This document shows positions 6,197 through 9,764 of a stretch of DNA of 9,764 nucleotides, piece after piece (the stretch's first letter is position 1; every line of letters starts with the position of its first letter). The DNA is from Bacteroidia bacterium. Its GTDB lineage: Bacteria; Bacteroidota; Bacteroidia; Cytophagales; Cyclobacteriaceae. The translations under genes and the position numbers were made by a program. Where the stretch lies: contig JAENVX010000385.1 in assembly GCA_016650355.1 (NCBI GenBank), forward strand, positions 1-9,764. Reading direction: 5' to 3'. The notes under the pieces are model-generated. The model had not been told where the DNA came from. It saw nothing but the letters and a program-made list of their open reading frames with translations, and did no database searches.

Positions 6197-7279
6197 TCAA
6201 GAGAACGCTAAATAGTTCACCATAGCAAGGTTTTGAGAAATTGTCTTCCAGGTATTACCATTGTCATCCGATAGATATAGGTTGCCGTTATTGGTACCAA
6301 ATGCCAGTGTATTTTCGGTTTTAACAAAAGAATGACGAAGCACCAGATCAAATGTGTTTGCCTGCGGCAGTCCTTGACTAGTGAACGACCAGTTTTCCCC
6401 ACCATCAGTTGTTTTACAAACTGCTAATCTTAAATCAACTGGAATTCGTTGCTCATCACTTTGTGCCGGGATGACCCAAGCAGCATTCGGATCATTTTCA
6501 TCAATCACCAAGGCAAAGCCATATTTAGGGAAACCACCTTTACCACTTACGTTTTCCCAAACATCTCCACCATTGGTTGTGCGAAAAATGCCGCAATGAT
6601 TTTGTTGCCAAATTGTATCTGGTTGTGTTGGGCATACTAAAATACGGTGTGGGTCATGCCCCACTTCGGCTTTTGGATTTGGTAAGTACGCAGCAACAAG
6701 ACCGTTGTTTTTTGCATGCCAGTTTTTCCCTCCGTCAACGGTTTCAAAGACACCCGCACAACTTACACCAACATAAACGTGATTGCTATCTCGTGGATCA
6801 AGAACTATTGAGTGAATGAATGGAGAATCTTTCCCAGCACCAAACCATTGGTTTGAATCCAAACGACTCGGATGGTTCCAAAGACTTTCAATCAAGTGAA
6901 AATTTTTCCCGTTGTCATCGCTATAAAACAGTCCCCCAGGCTCGGTGCCAACCCATAATGCACCTGATCGATTTATTCCAGCGTGTTGCATCGACCAAAT
7001 CTTTTTTAGTGACGCGGGTTTGTCCGACTTAAAAGAATAGTTGCTATAGCTTGGGGCAACTACCTCCTGCCAGTTTCTTCCTTCGTTTTCGGAATAATGA
7101 AGTTTTTCGCCCCAGTGGCGATGCGATAATGCAATCCACCAGGTGTTGGCACGGTCGTCTACATACACCAAAGAAACAGGGAGCCCTACAAACTCAATGG
7201 AATCTATTTTCCAGGCATCATTGATGTTACTGAAAATAACTAGCCCTTTTGAAGTGCCGACTAGAAGTTTGGTCTGCAT
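6197..7279 (-). CDS. Asp-box (BNR) beta-propeller protein of unknown function, no signal peptide
   Basis: 360 residues with six Asp-box turns of the S/T-x-D/N-x-G-x-x-W type: SENEGRNW (63-70), SDDNGKNF (120-127), TVDGGKNW (180-187), TTNGGDVW (234-241), TTDGGENW (290-297) and SDDNGNTW (337-344), each ending a beta hairpin. This is the sialidase/VPS10/YCF48-like propeller fold. The start MQTKLLVGTSKGLVIFS has no signal peptide, lipobox or membrane segment, so a cytoplasmic location is likely, unlike most secreted sialidases. I do not see sialidase catalytic residues such as the FRIP motif, so names like exo-alpha-sialidase would be misleading. It lies 74 bp downstream of the ubiquitin-like carrier gene on the same strand and is probably co-transcribed with it. 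A role in binding the carrier, its target or a metabolite is inference only. A second possibility is a YCF48-like assembly factor. Confidence 0.8.
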   Translation of the reverse strand: MQTKLLVGTSKGLVIFSNINDAWKIDSIEFVGLPVSLVYVDDRANTWWIALSHRHWGEKLHYSENEGRNWQEVVAPSYSNYSFKSDKPASLKKIWSMQHAGINRSGALWVGTEPGGLFYSDDNGKNFHLIESLWNHPSRLDSNQWFGAGKDSPFIHSIVLDPRDSNHVYVGVSCAGVFETVDGGKNWHAKNNGLVAAYLPNPKAEVGHDPHRILVCPTQPDTIWQQNHCGIFRTTNGGDVWENVSGKGGFPKYGFALVIDENDPNAAWVIPAQSDEQRIPVDLRLAVCKTTDGGENWSFTSQGLPQANTFDLVLRHSFVKTENTLAFGTNNGNLYLSDDNGNTWKTISQNLAMVNYLAFS

Positions 7280-7353
7280 AAAAAAAATTACGATTTGAGA
7301 TTTTAGTTAAAACTCTGAATCTAAATCCTAAAATCCATTTTAAGACGTTACGG

Positions 7354-7626
7354 TCATCCTCCGGAAAGGGCTTGAAAAATCAGCAGTTCATCACGGGAGT
7401 TTACAGCATCATTGAGTGTTTCGCGATCTTTGATGAGTTCGCCTTTTAGAAAAATATTTACATGTTTTCGCAATCGCCCATTGTCCTCGATTAGGTAGTT
7501 GAGGATACCAGGATAAGTTTTTTCAATGTTGCACAAAGTCTCTTTAACAGTGTCTCCGGCAATTTCCGTTTCAGCAAGAGTAGGAAAAAAGCGTTTAAGT
7601 GCAGATGTAAATTTTACGTTAGCCAC
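7354..7626 (-). CDS. CysO/MoaD-like ubiquitin-fold sulfur carrier with C-terminal Gly-Gly
   Basis: A 90-residue beta-grasp protein ending ALSGG, the C-terminal Gly-Gly needed for adenylation and thiocarboxylation by a MoeB/ThiF-type E1. It differs from the canonical MoaD at 8769-9011: it is longer, begins ANVKFTSALKRFFP and has YPGILNYLIEDNGRLRKHVN, which resembles the HPGxxxRLxDxxGxLRxFVN segment of actinobacterial CysO-type carriers. I chose GTG at 7624-7626 because carriers of this type start directly at the first beta strand; the open frame extends 14 codons to an ATG at 7668, but that extension (NITWYSEIILNLN) looks like spacer and a TATTTTTG box (7666-7673) overlaps it. It is divergent from xdhC and precedes the Asp-box propeller gene. 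Possible roles: carrier for cysteine or another sulfur metabolite, a SAMP-like protein modifier, or a second MoaD. The MoeB-rhodanese enzyme 1.2 kb away is the obvious activator. Confidence 0.82.
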   Translation of the reverse strand: MANVKFTSALKRFFPTLAETEIAGDTVKETLCNIEKTYPGILNYLIEDNGRLRKHVNIFLKGELIKDRETLNDAVNSRDELLIFQALSGG

Positions 7627-7665
7627 GTTTAAATTTAATATTATCTCAGAATACCATGTTATATT

Positions 7666-7673
7666 CAAAAATA
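7666..7673 (-). promoter_or_regulatory. Possible -7 element for the ubiquitin-like carrier gene
   Basis: On the minus strand TATTTTTG fits TAnnTTTG exactly. It lies about 40 bp before the GTG start at 7626, giving a leader of about 33 nt. No clear TTTG at -33. Its position inside the upstream extension of the frame favours the GTG start over the ATG at 7668. Confidence 0.25.
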
Positions 7674-7725
7674 AAAGTAATTTTCTTCATATGCTATTAA
7701 CGCATTTGAATCCAAAAACGAAACC

Positions 7726-8751
7726 ATGAAAGAACTTCTTCCTCAAATCAAAAAATGGGTGAGTGAGAAAAAACCTTTTGCTATTGCCAGGGTTATCCAA
7801 ACATGGGGATCTTCACCAAGGCCCGTTGGCTCCGCAATAATTATTTCATCTGATATGGAAATGGCGGGATCTGTGAGCGGAGGATGTGTAGAGGGTGCAA
7901 TACTTAAGGAAGCTGTTCAAATCATTGAAAACAAAAACGGCAAGCGGTTGTCATACGGTGTCACTGATGATGAAGCATGGTCTGTTGGATTGACGTGTGG
8001 GGGCAAAATTCAGGTCTATTTGCAGGTCTATCCGATTGAGGGTAATCACGCGGAAGTTTGGAAAAAGTTGGTAGCGTCACTAACTGAAAACAGCCAGTGT
8101 ATTTTAATAACGTCATTAGTGGATGGAGAAAGTAAAAACACGTTGATTGATCACCAAGATACGGTGATCGGATCTCCACAATCTGAAATACTTTTAGCAA
8201 AAGCAAGGGAGGCTTTTGTAAAACGGACTAGTGAATCCGTTATGATAGGGGAGACTGAGTATTTTATGCAAGTCTTCCCACGCAGGAGTCAACTACTTAT
8301 CATAGGCGCGGCACATATTACATCCGACTTGGTTCAATTAGCAAAGCTTCACGATTTTGAAACAATTGTGATCGATCCACGCGGAACGTTTGCACATCAA
8401 ACTCAATTCGTTGAAGCGCCCGATCAGATATTTGAGAAATATCCCACCGAGGTGTTGAGAGATTTTACGTTGGACGCCTCTTCCTACGCAGTTATCTTAT
8501 CACACGATCCGAAAATTGACGACAACGCATTGCAGATTTTGTTGCACTCAAAGGTAGCTTACATTGGAGCGCTTGGAAGCCGGAAAACTCATGAGAAGAG
8601 AATGGAGAGGCTGAAGCAGAGCGGGTTTAGTGAGGAAGAAATAAAAAGGATTGAAGCACCAATTGGGGTTGATATTAAAGCTCAAGGAGCCAGAGAAATC
8701 GCCTTAAGCATAATGGCATCCATTATCAGAGCAAAAAACATTTATTTATAA
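7726..8751 (+). CDS. xdhC: XdhC-family Moco maturation/insertion factor
   Basis: Binds mature Moco, promotes its sulfuration and passes it to xanthine dehydrogenase or related hydroxylases. It has 341 residues with both domains. The XdhC/CoxI N-terminal domain shows TWGSSPRPVG (26-35), GSVSGGCVEG (48-57) and VGLTCGG (87-93), including the two conserved Cys (54 and 91). The C-terminal Rossmann-like domain shows LLIIGAAHIT (190-199, family consensus GAGHVA), VIDPRGTFA (215-223), ILSHDPKID (257-265), GALGSRKTHEKR (281-292) and APIGVDIKAQ (311-320). The ATG at 7726 opens directly at the domain; the divergent carrier gene leaves 99 bp for both promoters. No xanthine dehydrogenase subunit is in the window, so the client could also be another molybdenum hydroxylase such as an aldehyde or CO dehydrogenase homologue. 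It converges with moaD, 17 bp between stops; sufS in that unit could supply the sulfur. Confidence 0.94.
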   Translation: MKELLPQIKKWVSEKKPFAIARVIQTWGSSPRPVGSAIIISSDMEMAGSVSGGCVEGAILKEAVQIIENKNGKRLSYGVTDDEAWSVGLTCGGKIQVYLQVYPIEGNHAEVWKKLVASLTENSQCILITSLVDGESKNTLIDHQDTVIGSPQSEILLAKAREAFVKRTSESVMIGETEYFMQVFPRRSQLLIIGAAHITSDLVQLAKLHDFETIVIDPRGTFAHQTQFVEAPDQIFEKYPTEVLRDFTLDASSYAVILSHDPKIDDNALQILLHSKVAYIGALGSRKTHEKRMERLKQSGFSEEEIKRIEAPIGVDIKAQGAREIALSIMASIIRAKNIYL

Positions 8752-8768
8752 AAGTGACTGGTCCTTTA

Positions 8769-9011
8769 TTACCCGCCACTTACTGGAGGGATTATTACGA
8801 CTTCATCATTTTCTTGAAGTCCGTGAGAATCTTCCTGATAATTTTCACCCACGGCAAAGGAAAGGGAATTCAATTTTAAGAATTCAGGATAGCGCTGAAA
8901 TAATTTTTGTTTGAGAGAAGAAATGGTATCGCCAGGTGCAAGCTCAAACTCCAATTGCTTGGATTGTAATATGTCTTTTGCGATTCCGAATGCTATTAAA
9001 GTAATTTTCAT
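8769..9011 (-). CDS. moaD: Molybdopterin synthase sulfur carrier subunit MoaD
   Basis: Small subunit of molybdopterin synthase; its C-terminal thiocarboxylate gives sulfur to MoaE-bound precursor. 80 residues, the standard length, with the beta-grasp fold start MKITLIAFGIAKDIL, then DTISSLKQKL (28-37), the canonical SFAVGENY region (51-58) and the end DEVVIIPPVSGG, a textbook MoaD tail with the obligatory Gly-Gly. The ATG at 9009-9011 overlaps the sufU stop by 4 bp (ATGA at 9008-9011), so moaD is translationally coupled to the SufS/SufU sulfur system. Its partner MoaE is encoded separately at 4475-4906 and its E1 at 5046-6179. It is more likely than the 7354-7626 carrier to be the true MoaE partner because of its length and tail. 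Confidence 0.93.
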   Translation of the reverse strand: MKITLIAFGIAKDILQSKQLEFELAPGDTISSLKQKLFQRYPEFLKLNSLSFAVGENYQEDSHGLQENDEVVIIPPVSGG

Positions 9012-9451
9012 TGATTTTTTTTATTTGATTCTAAGAACTTCTTCATCTCACGCCATGAAAGCGTAGCACAGTCATAACGCTCCGGAAAGTCATGAACTCC
9101 AATGAAAGCTTGGAAATCATCTTGTAAATTTAACGTATTGTCAGGTAATTTCTTGTTGATGAAGTCCAGAAAGGTTGAACATAGTGCAATCGCTTCATCC
9201 GGCATTTTTCCAACTAATGATTTTGTTAATACTGAAGTTGAAGCTTTTGAAATGGCGCACCCGAATCCGTGAAAATGGACTTCATTAATTTTTCCTGGAT
9301 GATTGTCTATAAAAATTTCAAATCGGTCGCCACATATTGGATTGTATGCTTTGATGGTGTGTGATGCACTATCTCTCTTTTCAAAGTGAAAGGGTGTTTC
9401 ATTATGAGCTTTGATGATTTCAGAGTAAAGTTTTTTTAAATCTCCGCTCAC
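9008..9451 (-). CDS. sufU: SufU-type sulfurtransferase / Fe-S scaffold-like protein
   Basis: Accepts the persulfide sulfur of SufS and passes it on; in Bacillus it is a zinc-dependent sulfurtransferase rather than a classical scaffold. 147 residues. Ligand residues are placed like B. subtilis SufU (Cys41, Asp43, Cys66, Cys128): Cys40 and Asp42 in NPICGDRF, Cys65 in HGFGCAIS, and Cys128 in RYDCATLSW. The 62-residue spacing between the second and third Cys is the longer SufU type, not the shorter IscU type; the segment after it, FIGVHDFPERYDCATLSW, is characteristic. It starts with GTG at 9449-9451, overlapping the sufS stop by 4 bp (GTGA), and its stop overlaps the moaD start. The three genes therefore form one coupled unit. 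Bacteroidota often use SufE with SufS, so a SufU here next to moaD may be specialised for sulfur delivery to MoaD. Confidence 0.92.
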   Translation of the reverse strand: MSGDLKKLYSEIIKAHNETPFHFEKRDSASHTIKAYNPICGDRFEIFIDNHPGKINEVHFHGFGCAISKASTSVLTKSLVGKMPDEAIALCSTFLDFINKKLPDNTLNLQDDFQAFIGVHDFPERYDCATLSWREMKKFLESNKKNQ

Positions 9452-9764
9452 GACCAGAATTTTTTAAGTTCAATGAGGGCGTCAATTATTTTGTCGACAT
9501 CATTTTTTGAATTGTAAATCGAAAAAGAAACTCTCACAGTTGCTGGTATTCCCATGGATTCCAATAGAGGCTGTGCGCAGTGATGACCGGCTCGCACTGC
9601 AATGTTTGAGTTAGCAAGGAAACTAGCCACATCGTGAGGATGTATATTCTTTACCAGAAAGGAAACGATACCGTTAAAATTCTTTGGTTCACCCACGAAT
9701 TGGATTTGTGCTAGCGTACTTGCTCTTTCCTTAAAATAGGCGCTTAATTTTCTTTCGTGATTGA
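9448..9764 (-). CDS. sufS: SufS-type cysteine desulfurase, C-terminal part, cut by window edge
   Basis: The last 104 residues of a PLP-dependent group II cysteine desulfurase, which takes sulfur from L-cysteine as an enzyme persulfide and releases alanine. Visible: HERKLSAYFKERA, GIVSFLVKNIHPHDVASFL, then the active-site segment IAVRAGHHCAQPLLESMG, whose Cys (codon at 9577-9579) carries the persulfide, and VRVSFSIYNSKNDVDKIIDAL near the end. RAGHHCAQPL is the SufS/CsdA group II signature. The frame continues beyond 9764 without a stop, so the GTG at 9694-9696 is internal. The PLP-binding Lys lies outside the window. Its stop overlaps the sufU start by 4 bp. Whether sufBCD stand upstream cannot be seen; if not, this would be a sulfur-relay unit rather than an Fe-S assembly operon. 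Confidence 0.93.
   Translation of the reverse strand, partial: NHERKLSAYFKERASTLAQIQFVGEPKNFNGIVSFLVKNIHPHDVASFLANSNIAVRAGHHCAQPLLESMGIPATVRVSFSIYNSKNDVDKIIDALIELKKFWS

Noticed and set aside
6381..7032. Several 60-80 codon plus-strand ORFs opposite the propeller gene, and similar ones inside other genes
   Set aside because: They are antisense or out-of-frame shadows of well-supported genes and show no domain or conserved motif.
6197..7279. Naming the Asp-box protein an exo-alpha-sialidase
   Set aside because: Asp boxes are structural turns found in many propellers; no FRIP motif or arginine triad could be recognised and there is no secretion signal.
7627..7668. 14-codon N-terminal extension of the ubiquitin-like carrier from an ATG at 7668
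   Set aside because: The extension NITWYSEIILNLN is not part of the beta-grasp fold and overlaps a promoter-like box; the GTG at 7626 gives the usual start at the first strand.
1..9764. Mobile elements, CRISPR arrays, tRNA or defence genes
   Set aside because: No transposase, integrase, regularly spaced direct repeats or tRNA-like cloverleaf was seen; the genes are metabolic and housekeeping.

Overview
The window looks like a chromosomal segment of a Bacteroidota bacterium, probably of the Cytophagales type. The signs are moderate-to-low GC, little Shine-Dalgarno sequence, TAnnTTTG-like boxes in front of some genes, and a MoeA with the PPFNRVSMDG form of its signature that I associate with this phylum. 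There are no IS elements, phage genes, tRNAs, rRNAs or CRISPR repeats. Most of the window is a scattered molybdenum cofactor (Moco) and sulfur-transfer neighbourhood.

Layout. Positions 1-254 (-) hold the start of the SRP GTPase gene ffh, cut by the window edge. Next come a glycerate-2-kinase (-) and moeA (-), then divergently moaC and mobA (+), which overlap by 4 bp. About 440 bp without a convincing gene follow, then an untracked 46-codon ORF for a single-span membrane microprotein (4281-4421, +) with a promoter-like sequence in front and a hairpin at its stop. moaE (-) converges on that hairpin. A MoeB-rhodanese fusion (+) is divergent from moaE. It converges, with 16-17 bp between stops, on a pair of minus-strand genes: a ubiquitin-like (CysO/MoaD-like) carrier and a six-Asp-box beta-propeller protein. 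xdhC (+) diverges from that pair and converges on a minus-strand, 4-bp-overlapping run sufS (partial), sufU, moaD.

How they fit. MoaC (cPMP formation), MoaD/MoaE (molybdopterin synthase), MoeB (MoaD activation), MoeA (Mo insertion), MobA (GMP addition) and XdhC (Moco delivery to xanthine-dehydrogenase-type enzymes) cover most of the Moco pathway. MoaA and a MogA/MoaB adenylyltransferase are not in the window. SufS and SufU directly in front of moaD suggest a local route from cysteine sulfur to MoaD, and perhaps to the sulfido ligand of Moco that XdhC handles. Glycerate kinase beside Moco and XdhC genes would fit purine or glyoxylate breakdown, but this is inference.

Most worth a second look: (i) a second, CysO-like sulfur carrier paired with an Asp-box propeller protein, next to a MoeZ-type E1; (ii) that E1 has lost all four zinc-binding cysteines of its family while keeping the active-site and rhodanese residues; (iii) the sufS-sufU-moaD fused transcription unit; (iv) the small membrane protein gene.
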